Shown piece by piece: positions 37,107 to 45,623 of a stretch of DNA of 53,056 nt (positions within the stretch are counted from its first letter, which is position 1; the number at the start of each line of letters is the position of its first letter). The notes beneath the pieces are model-generated. The model did not search any database. It was not told the origin of the DNA and worked only from the letters and a program-made list of their open reading frames with translations. The DNA lies in the NCBI GenBank assembly GCA_937863045.1, contig CALMBU010000098.1, positions 1 to 53,056 on the forward strand. Direction: 5' to 3'. This stretch comes from an uncultured Polynucleobacter sp. (GTDB taxonomy: Bacteria; Pseudomonadota; Gammaproteobacteria; Burkholderiales; Burkholderiaceae). Position numbers and translations under genes: made by a program.

Positions 37107-37151
37107 GGGATAAGACAAACCCACTGACGGTTATCCCGCAGTGGGTTTTTT
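37107..37151 (+). terminator. Terminator with overlapping alternative stem between rpsU and yqeY
   Basis: A 10-bp stem, AAACCCACTG (37117-37126) with CAGTGGGTTT (37139-37148), ends in six T's and reads as an intrinsic terminator. Inside its loop, TTATCCC (37131-37137) is complementary to GGGATAA (37107-37113) just upstream. The two pairings interlock (5'A 5'B 3'A 3'B), so they either exclude one another or form an H-type pseudoknot. A GAGGAG ribosome-binding site for yqeY follows at once. Likely attenuates rpsU read-through into dnaG-rpoD. Confidence 0.8.
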
Positions 37152-37167
37152 CATTTGAGGAGTAAAG

Positions 37168-37614
37168 ATGAGCTTAAAAGACCAAATCACAGAAGATATG
37201 AAAAATGCCATGCGCGCAAAAGACACTGCTCGCTTGGGAACCATCCGTTTATTGCTAGCCGCCATGAAGCAAAAAGAAGTGGATGAGCGCATTGAATTAG
37301 ATGATGCCGCAGTGGTTGCCATCATTGAAAAATTGATCAAGCAACGCAAAGACTCTATTTCTCAATTTCAGGCGGCCAAGCGTGATGACTTGGTGGCGAT
37401 TGAAAATGCTGAACTGATTGTTTTGCAGGCATACATGCCAGAGCAAATGTCTGAAGCTGAAGTGGCTGCGGTGGTTGCAAAAGCAGTGGCTGAGGTTGGT
37501 GCGGCTGGCCCGCAAGACATGGGCAAGGTCATGGGCCTTGTTAAATCACAATTGGCTGGTAAAGCCGACATGGGTGTTGTCTCTGCTCAAGTGAAAGCTG
37601 CTTTAACAAAATAA
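37168..37614 (+). CDS. yqeY: GatB/YqeY domain-containing protein
   Basis: A 148-residue, helix-rich protein of the YqeY family, which resembles the tail of the GatB amidotransferase subunit and is thought to bind tRNA; its precise role is not established. It starts MSLKDQITEDMKNAMRAKD and includes RLGTIRLLLAAMKQKEVDER and the conserved QAYMPEQMSEAE and GPQDMGKVMGLV segments. GAGGAG precedes the ATG. Its place between rpsU and dnaG is conserved in many proteobacteria. Confidence 0.92.
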   Translation: MSLKDQITEDMKNAMRAKDTARLGTIRLLLAAMKQKEVDERIELDDAAVVAIIEKLIKQRKDSISQFQAAKRDDLVAIENAELIVLQAYMPEQMSEAEVAAVVAKAVAEVGAAGPQDMGKVMGLVKSQLAGKADMGVVSAQVKAALTK

Positions 37615-37636
37615 AGAATTGCCATAGACTAGCAAC

Positions 37637-39487
37637 ATGATTCCTCAATCCTTCATTGCTGATTTATTAAATCGCATCGATATCGTCGAGGTTGTTGGAC
37701 GTCATGTGACATTGAAAAAAGCGGGCGCGAACTTTCAGGGTTTGTGCCCCTTTCATAACGAGAAGTCTCCATCCTTCAGTGTGTCACCAACCAAACAGTT
37801 CTATCACTGCTTTGGTTGTGGAGCTCATGGCTCTGCCATCAGCTTTCTCATGGAGCACTCAGGTCTAACGTATGTAGATTCCATTGAAGAGCTGGCAAGA
37901 TCTGCTGGCTTGACCGTGCCACGTGAAGAGCGCAGACCCCAAGACCTTGCTAAACAGCAGCAAGCCATTGCTCTGAGTGAAGTCATGTCACCAGCCGCTG
38001 ATTGGTACAAGCAGCAGCTAAAACAAAACACACGAGCGATTGATTACTTAAAAGGTCGTGGCCTGAGCGGAGAAATCGCTAAACGATTTAACTTAGGTTA
38101 CGCACCAGAATCTTGGCAAGGATTGGAAGCAGTTTTTGGTTCATATTCTCAAGACTCAATCGCCAACGTTTTGGTTGAAGCTGGATTGATTATTCAATCT
38201 GATGCCAAACGCTATGACCGCTTTCGTGATCGAATCATGTTCCCGATTCGCAACCCCAAGGGACAGGTGATTGCTTTTGGTGGTCGTATCTTGGATGCGG
38301 GTGAACCTAAATATTTAAATTCTCCAGAGACACCACTGTTCTCTAAAGGCAATACTTTGTATGGCTTATTTGAAGCACGACAAGCCATCAGAGATAAGGG
38401 ATACGTGATTGTTTGTGAAGGTTATATGGATGTGGTGGCACTTGCTCAATTGGGCTTTGCCAATGGTGTGGCGACTTTAGGTACAGCATGCACAGCCAAT
38501 CACGTCAGAGCCTTGATGCGTCAAACTGATCGCATCATTTTTTCATTCGACGGTGATGCTGCAGGTCAGCGAGCTGCGAAGAGAGCGCTTGAAGCGTGTC
38601 TGCCGATGATGGCAGATGACAAAGAAATTAAATTCTTATTTTTACCAACTGAGCATGACCCGGATAGTTTTGTCAGAGAGCGTGGGGCTCCAGCGTTTGA
38701 AGAAGCTATTCGCCAAGCGATGCCGCTATCTTCATTTTTAATTCAGGTGGCCAACGAGGGGCACGATTGGAATACACCTGAAGGTAGAGCACAAACGCAA
38801 CACGCAGCGAAGCCACTGTTGTTATCCATGCCTGCGATTGCATTGAGAGCTCAATTGATCCGTGAGTTGGCCCAAAGAGTTGGCATCACCCCGGTAGAGT
38901 TGGAATCGTTTTGTGGATTTAAGCCGGTTCTTGAGCCAAAACAAATGACGCCGGTCAGTAATGCCGGAAATGATAAATACATGAGTGGGGCTGGCTCGAA
39001 TGGTAAAAAACCATGGACCAAGAAAGCACCCGTTTCATCGGGCCCTCCACCCACGGCACCAACAGATTTGGCAGAGCAAATCTTAAGAATTCTTTTGCAA
39101 TTCCCTTTCTTTGCCAGAAAACTTGAGCCTGAAGCAAAGCGACTGATTTTGGGTGCTGCCCAAAAAAGATCAGAGAAAGCCATGGCATTGATGGAGGATT
39201 TGATTTTTCAGTGTGAGCAAATGCCATCTAATGTGGGTTTTGCGGTTTTTCAGGAACAATTGGATCGGGCGCCTTTGGCCAAGTCTTATGCCATCCTGCG
39301 AGAAAGAATCATGCAAAGTGATTTAACCGAGGATATTGCCAAAGAAGACTTTTACAGCACCCTCAAAAAATTGGAACATGTTGATTTAAAGGATCAAATG
39401 ACCGAAATTGCTGCCAGAATAGCCGCTGGTCAAACCCAGGAAGGTGATGTTGAGCGCTATCGTCAATTAATGACAAAACTCAAATAA
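37637..39487 (+). CDS. dnaG: DNA primase
   Basis: Makes RNA primers for replication; 616 residues. The N-terminal CHC2 zinc finger has Cys37, His40, Cys58 and Cys61 in LCPFHNEKSPSF and FYHCFGCGAHG. The TOPRIM catalytic core shows YVIVCEGYMDVVAL and IIFSFDGDAAGQRA with the acidic residues, and RFRDRIMFPIRN precedes them. The C-terminal third (from about 430, after a Gly/Pro-rich linker) is the DnaB-interacting helicase domain and is divergent, as usual. It lies between yqeY and rpoD. TAGACT ends 6 nt before the ATG and no Shine-Dalgarno sequence is seen. Confidence 0.97.
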   Translation: MIPQSFIADLLNRIDIVEVVGRHVTLKKAGANFQGLCPFHNEKSPSFSVSPTKQFYHCFGCGAHGSAISFLMEHSGLTYVDSIEELARSAGLTVPREERRPQDLAKQQQAIALSEVMSPAADWYKQQLKQNTRAIDYLKGRGLSGEIAKRFNLGYAPESWQGLEAVFGSYSQDSIANVLVEAGLIIQSDAKRYDRFRDRIMFPIRNPKGQVIAFGGRILDAGEPKYLNSPETPLFSKGNTLYGLFEARQAIRDKGYVIVCEGYMDVVALAQLGFANGVATLGTACTANHVRALMRQTDRIIFSFDGDAAGQRAAKRALEACLPMMADDKEIKFLFLPTEHDPDSFVRERGAPAFEEAIRQAMPLSSFLIQVANEGHDWNTPEGRAQTQHAAKPLLLSMPAIALRAQLIRELAQRVGITPVELESFCGFKPVLEPKQMTPVSNAGNDKYMSGAGSNGKKPWTKKAPVSSGPPPTAPTDLAEQILRILLQFPFFARKLEPEAKRLILGAAQKRSEKAMALMEDLIFQCEQMPSNVGFAVFQEQLDRAPLAKSYAILRERIMQSDLTEDIAKEDFYSTLKKLEHVDLKDQMTEIAARIAAGQTQEGDVERYRQLMTKLK

Positions 39488-39489
39488 TC

Positions 39490-39518
39490 TGGAAAAACTG
39501 TAACTCACCGACTATAAT
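39490..39518 (+). promoter_or_regulatory. Promoter of rpoD
   Basis: A perfect -10 TATAAT (39513-39518) lies 17 bp from TGGAAA (39490-39495), which matches the -35 consensus at four of six positions. It starts just after the dnaG stop and would give an rpoD leader of about 80 nt, making rpoD separately transcribed from the rest of the operon. Confidence 0.75.
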
Positions 39519-39604
39519 ACAAGGTTTCCGAATTTCTAATGAAATTCAATAAGTTAGCAGTTTTGTAACTTCTTAGTCTATTAAAGTGAGTGAGTACTAA
39601 CATT

Positions 39605-42175
39605 ATGCCAGCATCCAAAGCCAAAAAAGTTGTTTCCAAGGCAAGCCCTAAAAAAGTCAGTGCAAAGCCAGTAGCTAAGAAGCCTGCACCTAAAAAAGCA
39701 GCAGCTAAGCCTGTAGCCAAAAAAGCCAGCAAGCCAGTAGCTAAACCAGCAGCTAAAAAATCAAGCAAGCCAGCACCTAAAAAAGCAGCAGCCAAGCCTG
39801 TAGGCAAAAAACCAACAGCCAAACCAGCGGCCAAGAAGCCAGTTGCTAAAAAAGCTGCGGTAAAGCCTTTGGCTAAAAAACCTGTCAAAGCAGTTGCCAA
39901 GCCGGCACCTAAAAAAGCAGCAGCTAAGCCTGTAGCAAAAAAAGCAGCCGCTAAGGTTCCAGCTAAATCAGCTAAATCAGCCAAGCCAACAAAGGCAGAA
40001 AAGCCAGCAAAAGTTGCTGTTAAGACAGCAAAAGAGTTAAGAGAAGAAGCTAAGTTAGCCAAAGCATTGGCTAAAGAATTGGCCAAAGCCGAAAAACTAA
40101 AAGCCAAGAAAGCTAAGGAAGAAGCAGCAAGTTTGGCTGTTGCCACTGATGAGAATGGCGAGCCAATTAAAAAGACACGTGGTCGTAAACCAAAACCAGT
40201 CGAGCCAGTAGATCCAAATGTGGATAACCGCACCGACCGTCAAAAAGCACGCGATCGCAAAGCAAAAGAAAAAGCATTATTGCAAGAGTTCAATGCCCAG
40301 AAATTAGGTAGTGAAGAGCAGCAGGAGTTGCGCCGTGCCCGCTTGAAGCATTTGATCAAGATGGGTAAGTCACGAGGCTACTTGACGCATGGCGAAATCA
40401 ACGACGTGATGTCAGATGAAATCTCTGATTCAGATTCATTGGAAACATTGATCAACTTGTTGAGCGACATCAGCATCACTGTTTACGAACAAGCACCAGA
40501 CGCAGAAACATTGTTGTTGAATGAAAACGCACCTTCTGCCACAACCGAAGAGGAAGCTGAAGAAGAAGCTGAAGCAGCTTTATCAACCGTTGACTCTGAG
40601 TTCGGAAGAACAACCGATCCGGTCCGTATGTACATGCGTGAAATGGGCACAGTTGATCTTTTGACTCGTGAAGGCGAGATTGTCATTGCCAAGAAGATTG
40701 AAGCCGGTCTTAAAGAGATGGTGATGGCATTGTCAGCATGTCCTGTGACGATTTCTGAGATTTTGGATAACGTCAAGAAAATCGAAGAAGGTACGATGGA
40801 GATCGATGAGTTTGTCGATGGTTTGGTTGATCCAAATGCAGAAGACATCCCAATGACTGCCGTTGAAGAAGAAGAGCCTCTTGAAGATGAGGAAGGCGAA
40901 GAGGGTGAAGATGAGGGCGGCGGTGGCGGCGGTGGTAATACTGCGTCCGCTAAGCAGCTTGAAGAATTAAAGCAGCTTTCTTTGGTTAAGTTCGTGGTGA
41001 TCCGCAATCAATTTGAAAAGATGCGCAAAGCTCATGAGAAAGAAGGATACAACTCTCCTGGCTACAAAAAAGCACAAGAAGCGATTCGTAATGAATTGAT
41101 GGGATTCCGTTTAACAGCCAAGTCAGTAGAAAAACTTTGTGACACGATGCGTAAGCAAGTAGATGAAGTTTGGGCTTTGGAGCGCGGTTTGGTTCGAGTG
41201 CTTGTTGATAAGGTGGGTGTGCCACGTGGTGAAGTGCTTGCCGCTCTACCAAAACAAGCTCTGAATTTAAAGTGGTCTTCAATCTTGTTGAAAGACGCCA
41301 AGTCTTACGCGGCGATTCTTGAAAGAAATATTCCTGCAGTTCAAGAAATTCAACAAAAGTTAATCGATATTCAAAATAAAGTCGTATTGCCACTTCCAGA
41401 GCTAAAAGAAGTGAACAAGAAGATGAATGAGGGCGAGAAACGTGCTCGTGCAGCTAAACGTGAAATGACTGTTGCTAACTTGCGTTTGGTGATCTCGATT
41501 GCTAAAAAATACACCAACCGTGGTTTGCAGTTCTTGGACTTGATCCAAGAGGGCAATATCGGTTTGATGAAGGCAGTGGATAAGTTTGAATACCGTCGTG
41601 GTTATAAGTTCTCAACTTATGCAACATGGTGGATTCGTCAGGCAATCACGCGTTCAATCGCTGACCAGGCCCGCACAATCCGTATCCCTGTTCACATGAT
41701 TGAAACCATCAACAAGATGAACCGTATCAGCCGTCAAATTTTGCAAGAAACAGGTGTTGAGCCTGATGCTGCAACATTGGCCTTGAAGATGGAGATTCCA
41801 GAAGACAAGATTCGCAAGATCATGAAGATCGCCAAAGAACCTATCTCAATGGAAACTCCAATTGGTGATGATGCAGATTCAAACTTGGGCGACTTCATTG
41901 AAGACACCAACACCTTGGCTCCGCAAGAAGCAGCTTTGCATGACTCGATGCGTGATGTGGTCAAGGACATCCTTGATTCATTGACACCGCGTGAAGCCAA
42001 AGTATTAAGAATGCGTTTTGGTATTGAGATGAGCACTGACCATACTTTGGAAGAAGTGGGTAAGCAGTTTGACGTTACACGTGAGCGTATACGTCAAATA
42101 GAAGCTAAAGCTTTGCGTAAAATGCGTCATCCAAGCAGAAGCGACAAACTCAAGAGCTTCTTAGAGGAAGATTAA
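39605..42175 (+). CDS. rpoD: Primary RNA polymerase sigma factor (sigma-70) with long Lys/Ala/Pro-rich N terminus
   Basis: Housekeeping sigma factor directing RNA polymerase to most promoters. 856 residues from ATG 39605. The first 140 or so are low-complexity Lys/Ala/Pro repeats like histone H1, then a charged helix and an AT-hook-like [10 protein letters not shown] near 190. Normal domains follow: region 1.1 ([10 protein letters not shown]...[12 protein letters not shown]), 1.2 ([11 protein letters not shown]), a non-conserved insert with an acidic and Gly-rich run ([10 protein letters not shown]), region 2 ([33 protein letters not shown]), 3 (IRIPVHMIE) and 4 ([20 protein letters not shown]). 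The N-terminal DNA repeats about 33 bp units. A 5' GTG at 39590 is also in frame. Function of the H1-like extension is unknown. Confidence 0.96.
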   Translation: MPASKAKKVVSKASPKKVSAKPVAKKPAPKKAAAKPVAKKASKPVAKPAAKKSSKPAPKKAAAKPVGKKPTAKPAAKKPVAKKAAVKPLAKKPVKAVAKPAPKKAAAKPVAKKAAAKVPAKSAKSAKPTKAEKPAKVAVKTAKELREEAKLAKALAKELAKAEKLKAKKAKEEAASLAVATDENGEPIKKTRGRKPKPVEPVDPNVDNRTDRQKARDRKAKEKALLQEFNAQKLGSEEQQELRRARLKHLIKMGKSRGYLTHGEINDVMSDEISDSDSLETLINLLSDISITVYEQAPDAETLLLNENAPSATTEEEAEEEAEAALSTVDSEFGRTTDPVRMYMREMGTVDLLTREGEIVIAKKIEAGLKEMVMALSACPVTISEILDNVKKIEEGTMEIDEFVDGLVDPNAEDIPMTAVEEEEPLEDEEGEEGEDEGGGGGGGNTASAKQLEELKQLSLVKFVVIRNQFEKMRKAHEKEGYNSPGYKKAQEAIRNELMGFRLTAKSVEKLCDTMRKQVDEVWALERGLVRVLVDKVGVPRGEVLAALPKQALNLKWSSILLKDAKSYAAILERNIPAVQEIQQKLIDIQNKVVLPLPELKEVNKKMNEGEKRARAAKREMTVANLRLVISIAKKYTNRGLQFLDLIQEGNIGLMKAVDKFEYRRGYKFSTYATWWIRQAITRSIADQARTIRIPVHMIETINKMNRISRQILQETGVEPDAATLALKMEIPEDKIRKIMKIAKEPISMETPIGDDADSNLGDFIEDTNTLAPQEAALHDSMRDVVKDILDSLTPREAKVLRMRFGIEMSTDHTLEEVGKQFDVTRERIRQIEAKALRKMRHPSRSDKLKSFLEED
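39690..39950. repeat. Imperfect internal repeats in the 5' part of rpoD
   Basis: At least three copies of a roughly 33-bp unit coding [13 protein letters not shown] start near 39692, 39772 and 39905, embedded in shorter AAPK/KPVAK-coding repeats. They underlie the H1-like N-terminal tail and could change in number by recombination or slippage. Confidence 0.8.
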
Positions 42176-42182
42176 TCCATAC

Positions 42183-42259
42183 GGGCCCTTAGCTCAGTTG
42201 GTTAGAGCAGAGGACTCATAATCCTTTGGTCCGCGGTTCAAGTCCGCGAGGGCCCACCA
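42183..42259 (+). tRNA. tRNA with CAU anticodon, probably tRNA-Ile2
   Basis: A complete 77-nt cloverleaf: acceptor GGGCCCT/AGGGCCC, D arm GCTC..GAGC, anticodon stem GAGGA/TCCTT with loop CTCATAA, T arm CGCGG/CCGCG with TTCAAGT, and an encoded CCA. The anticodon is CAU. The T loop TTCAAGT and the variable loop ending in TTGGTC resemble E. coli tRNA-Ile2, whose C34 becomes lysidine through TilS to read AUA, more than elongator tRNA-Met. It is unlike initiator tRNA. The tRNA call is firm; Ile2 over Met is a judgement. Follows rpoD by 7 bp. Confidence 0.9.
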
Positions 42260-42268
42260 GAAATTAAA

Positions 42269-42296
42269 ATGCCAACCTACGGGTTGGTATTTTTTT
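42269..42296 (+). terminator. Intrinsic terminator after rpoD and the tRNA
   Basis: A 9-bp stem, ATGCCAACC (42269-42277) with GGTTGGTAT (42282-42290, one G-T pair), 4-nt loop, followed by six T's. Ends the rpoD-tRNA transcript. Confidence 0.92.
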
Positions 42297-42370
42297 AATC
42301 AAGTAAGTTATTCCCATTCCTTGTATAGTCTATTGATTACTTCAACCGATTTTATTTTTATTGAATATTT

Positions 42371-43411
42371 ATGCCTTATAACGGTCGTCTTACTTCTCTT
42401 TCTCATGGTGGTGGTTGTGGTTGCAAAATTGCACCAGGTGTTTTAAGCGACATCCTTAAGGCTTCACCCATCAGAAATATCCCGGGTGCCTTGCTGGCCG
42501 GCTCAGATAACAATGAGGATGCCGCTGTTTATCAAATCAATGAGAGCCAAGCCATCGTTGCCACGACTGATTTTTTTATGCCCATCGTTGATGATCCATT
42601 TGAGTTTGGTCGAATTGCTGCAACAAATGCCATATCTGATATTTATGCAATGGGTGCACAACCTTTGTTTGCTTTGGCCTTGCTTGGCATGCCCATCAAT
42701 GTCTTACCAATGGAAGTCATTCAGCAGATCACAGCCGGTGGCGAATCAGTCTGCAATGATGCTGGCATCATGATTGCTGGTGGTCATTCGATTGATACCG
42801 TTGAGCCTATTTATGGATTGGTTGCAATTGGTCTGGTTGATCCTAAAAAACTCAAGAGAAACAGTGGTGCCAAAACAGGCGACAGCATTATTTTAAGTAA
42901 GCCGTTAGGTGTGGGCATTCTTTCAGCAGCATTGAAGAAAGAGCAGTTGTCCGAGTCTGGTTATCGCGAGATGATTGCTTTAACAACCAAACTCAATAAG
43001 CCTGGTCTTCAGTTAGCGCAATTGGAAGGTGTGCATGCTTTGACCGATGTCACAGGATTTGGTTTGGCTGGGCATTTACTTGAGGTGGCCCGTGGTGCCA
43101 AGTTACAAGCTAAATTGGATTGGAAGAGCATCCCAGTTATTGAAGAGGCTATTAGCTTGGTGCAAAAAGATATTTACACCGGCGCCTCAACTCGCAATTG
43201 GGTAGGCTACGGCAATGAAGTGAAGTTGGCCCAGAATATATCTTTGTGGCAGCAGAATTTACTCACTGATCCCCAAACCAGTGGAGGTCTACTCATTTCT
43301 TGTGCTCCGGAAGTAGAGCAAGAGGTGTTGGCGATATTGCAAGCTGATGATTTTGGTGATGCCAAAAAAATTGGATACTTTACTGCGGGATCTGGCCTTT
43401 CAGTAGATTGA
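42371..43411 (+). CDS. selD: Selenide, water dikinase (selenophosphate synthetase)
   Basis: Makes selenophosphate, the donor of all known biosynthetic selenium, from selenide and ATP. The 346-residue AIR-synthase-fold protein has the active-site loop HGGGCGCKIAPG with Cys16, Cys18 and Lys19 (Cys form, no in-frame UGA), then ATTDFFMPIVDDPFEFGRIAA, SDIYAMGAQPLFAL and MIAGGHSIDTVEPIYGL. No selA, selB or mnmH gene is in the window. It converges with a SenB-type gene only 6 bp away, the partner that uses selenophosphate in selenoneine synthesis. It is separated from the upstream tRNA by a terminator. Confidence 0.95.
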   Translation: MPYNGRLTSLSHGGGCGCKIAPGVLSDILKASPIRNIPGALLAGSDNNEDAAVYQINESQAIVATTDFFMPIVDDPFEFGRIAATNAISDIYAMGAQPLFALALLGMPINVLPMEVIQQITAGGESVCNDAGIMIAGGHSIDTVEPIYGLVAIGLVDPKKLKRNSGAKTGDSIILSKPLGVGILSAALKKEQLSESGYREMIALTTKLNKPGLQLAQLEGVHALTDVTGFGLAGHLLEVARGAKLQAKLDWKSIPVIEEAISLVQKDIYTGASTRNWVGYGNEVKLAQNISLWQQNLLTDPQTSGGLLISCAPEVEQEVLAILQADDFGDAKKIGYFTAGSGLSVD

Positions 43412-43417
43412 GAAAAG

Positions 43418-44419
43418 TTAATTATTAACTCTCTTTAACAATGATTCCATCAGTAATTTGATGCTTCTCTTTTCAGCTGAAGGTTGCGCATAACGAACTC
43501 TCTTTTTGATGTGCGCTTCTAGAGACTTATAAAAAGAAGGTTCGAACTCTGCTTTTTGCAGTATTAGCGCCAAAGCTTTTGCGTCTCTGACTGGGTAATA
43601 GCCAGGATAGTCATCTCCAAGCAGACCACGATTACCCGGAATATCTGATGCAATCACTGGTACACCAATGGCAATGGCCTCTGTGACAACGTGAGCGCCA
43701 CCCTCCATGAGACTTGATATCACCATCAGATGACTGCGAGAGAGTTGCTGTAGTGTCTCAGAGTGGCTCAGTTCATCAAGCCATTGGTAGTTCTTGAGTT
43801 CTTTGTTGTATGCCTTTGCTAGGCTTTTCATCTCCGAGCTCATGGCCTTGCCCAGATGTAACACTTTTATTTTGCTTTCAGGCCCAAGGTATTTCAGACT
43901 TTCTGCTGTGCAAAAAGGATCTTTTTCTGGTCTTAGGTGGCCAATCACGCTGATTAAGAAACTCTTCTTCAAAAGAGCTTTGCGTTTGACTGGCTTAGTA
44001 GATTGATAAATGGTGTGTGTTTTTGCTTGTAAATGCTTCGGAATCATCGCCAATGCAGCAGATTGCAAAATAACGATAGCATCTGACATTTCCATTGATT
44101 TCAGCACCTCAGAATGCTCTGGCATATCTCGATACAAATCGGTGCCAGTCATGATGAGGATGATGGGGCGATTCGGATGAACCTTTCGGAAATGAACAAT
44201 CGATGCGTGGCTTCTATAAGCGTGCAGGGCAATCAATATATCCGTGCTCTTGCCAGACCACTGAGTGTAGATCCGAGCTTCATGACCTAATTTTTTCAGA
44301 AAGCCCTGCCAGCGCAATGCCGTGATGCGATTGCCATGCAGGCTTCCTGGTGGAGCAGGAGTCACGATTTCTATGTGGCTTGTAATGTTAAGGCCTTTTA
44401 TAAATTGCAAGAACTTCAT
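43418..44419 (-). CDS. senB: SenB-type selenosugar synthase (TIGR04348-like glycosyltransferase)
   Basis: A 333-residue GT-B glycosyltransferase that best matches SenB. SenB is established to join selenophosphate to a UDP-sugar, giving a selenosugar in selenoneine synthesis. The SenB-like N terminus reads IEIVTPAPPGSLHGNRITALRW (about 16-37, split here as IVTPAPPGS then GNRITALRW), differing from ordinary GT4 enzymes; later ITGTDLY-like MTGTDLYRDMP, the linker GHLRPEKDP (160-168) and the donor-binding EGGAHVVTEAIAIGVPVIAS (239-258). It converges on selD. The assignment is from recalled family features, not a search; a generic glycosyltransferase is the alternative. No senA is seen in the window. 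Confidence 0.78.
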   Translation of the reverse strand: MKFLQFIKGLNITSHIEIVTPAPPGSLHGNRITALRWQGFLKKLGHEARIYTQWSGKSTDILIALHAYRSHASIVHFRKVHPNRPIILIMTGTDLYRDMPEHSEVLKSMEMSDAIVILQSAALAMIPKHLQAKTHTIYQSTKPVKRKALLKKSFLISVIGHLRPEKDPFCTAESLKYLGPESKIKVLHLGKAMSSEMKSLAKAYNKELKNYQWLDELSHSETLQQLSRSHLMVISSLMEGGAHVVTEAIAIGVPVIASDIPGNRGLLGDDYPGYYPVRDAKALALILQKAEFEPSFYKSLEAHIKKRVRYAQPSAEKRSIKLLMESLLKRVNN

Positions 44420-44586
44420 TCATGATTTTTTACTTGTGTTGTGATTGTATAGACCTTCTCAAATCTCATGAATGCCATACAAATAATGAATAAATTGACT
44501 TAAATGAGTAATCATTCTTTGAATCTCTTTTTAAGACATAATTCACCCATACCAATTTTTAATCAATAACCCATAAAGAGACAAAT

Positions 44587-45189
44587 ATGAACACACTAGA
44601 CGCTATCCGCCAAAGAAGAGCCATTAAACACTTTGATCCAGCTCATCAATTCACAAAAGAAGAAACGCAACAATTGATTGAATTGGCGATGCAAGCACCT
44701 TCGTCATTCAATATCCAGCATTGGCGTTTGGTGAATGTCACGGATAAAGCCCTAAGAGTCCAGTTGCGTGCAGCAGCACATGACCAAGCTCAAGTAACGG
44801 ATGCTTCTCTATTGTTTGTTATTGCTGTGGACATCAAAGCTTGGAGCAAAGATCCTGCCAGGTATTGGGTCAATGCCCCTAAAGAAGCTCAAGACATCTT
44901 GGTGCCATGGATCAATCCTTTTTACTCTGGCGATGAGCAACTACAGCGTGACGAAGCCATGAGATCGGCAGGTATTTTGTTGCAAACCATGATGTTGTCT
45001 GCCAAGGCCATGGGTTATGATTCTTGCCCAATGGTAGGCTTTGACTTTAAGAAAGTCGCTGAATTGGTTCACTTGCCAAAAGACTTCGCTCTGGCTGCGA
45101 TGTTGCCTATTGGTAAAGCCACGAAACCAGCCTGGCCAAAACCTGGTTTCATTCCTCAATCAGAAATGATCGTTGAAAATCATTTCTGA
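44587..45189 (+). CDS. Nitroreductase family protein
   Basis: A 200-residue FMN-dependent oxidoreductase. MNTLDAIRQRRAIKHFDP begins with the family's Arg-rich FMN-phosphate segment, followed by ELAMQAPSSFNIQHWRLVNV, and the C terminus has GYDSCPMVGFDFKKVAEL and ALAAMLPIGKA. The electron acceptor is unknown. Divergent from senB across a 167-bp AT-rich spacer with no clear terminator or operator; a link with selenium chemistry would be guesswork. Confidence 0.86.
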   Translation: MNTLDAIRQRRAIKHFDPAHQFTKEETQQLIELAMQAPSSFNIQHWRLVNVTDKALRVQLRAAAHDQAQVTDASLLFVIAVDIKAWSKDPARYWVNAPKEAQDILVPWINPFYSGDEQLQRDEAMRSAGILLQTMMLSAKAMGYDSCPMVGFDFKKVAELVHLPKDFALAAMLPIGKATKPAWPKPGFIPQSEMIVENHF

Positions 45190-45214
45190 TTCAGATGAAT
45201 GTATTGATCAATCA

Positions 45215-45249
45215 TGAGCAATGAACAATGAGCAATGAATAATGAACAA
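45215..45249. repeat. Five-copy heptamer repeat covering a start codon
   Basis: Five tandem 7-mers TGAGCAA, TGAACAA, TGAGCAA, TGAATAA, TGAACAA (45215-45249). Each contains ATGA when read with its neighbour, so ATGs occur in all three frames. The last supplies the ATG of the following small membrane-protein gene. Confidence 0.92.
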
Positions 45250-45556
45250 GAAGACATTGCTCACTGTTCTTTCTCTTCTGATCTTTACATTCTTTGAGTT
45301 GATGATTGTTATCCTGGATGTTGGATTGATGGCTGCCGCATTTGCAATTCCAGCCTTGATTGGTTATGTCCTCATGCCTCAGCTTGGGGATTTGATTTAC
45401 TTGGTGTTTTTAGCCATCGGTATTGCAGCAGTGGCCGTTGTGTTTGTTTATCGCAAGCAGTCACAAGCTTATCTCAGAAAATCATTGGGTCAACGCTCAG
45501 AAAATCTGATCGAAAAGCTGAGATTCAGTCGATGGTTCAAGGACATCTCTCAATAA
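45242..45556 (+). CDS. Small membrane protein of unknown function
   Basis: A 104-residue protein I do not recognise. Two or three hydrophobic segments (about 5-24, 26-44 and 49-69) are followed by a basic hydrophilic tail (YRKQSQAYLRKSLGQRSENLIEKLRF) of about 33 residues that should be cytosolic. The ATG is inside a heptamer repeat and no Shine-Dalgarno sequence is visible, so expression may be weak or coupled. It lies between the nitroreductase and a coiled-coil protein gene. Confidence 0.62.
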   Translation: MNKKTLLTVLSLLIFTFFELMIVILDVGLMAAAFAIPALIGYVLMPQLGDLIYLVFLAIGIAAVAVVFVYRKQSQAYLRKSLGQRSENLIEKLRFSRWFKDISQ

Positions 45557-45623
45557 CGAGCGCTATTGGCAAACCCCTCATTTAGGTATAGGATGAATAA
45601 TCAACCATCTATAGGAGGTCGTG

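Noticed and set aside
39505-40233. Hydrophobic 242-codon minus-strand frame opposite the rpoD 5' end
   Set aside because: It is the mirror of the Lys/Ala-rich repeats, giving runs of Leu/Ala/Gly/Phe. The plus-strand frame continues into conserved sigma regions.
43417-43429. Palindrome GTTAATTATTAAC between selD and senB as a terminator
   Set aside because: It is AT-only with no U-run and lies in the senB coding end. It is not a credible terminator.
45215-45249. Heptamer array as a CRISPR or origin iteron
   Set aside because: Units are far too short and lack spacers for CRISPR. There is no DnaA box, AT-rich unwinding region or replication gene beside it.
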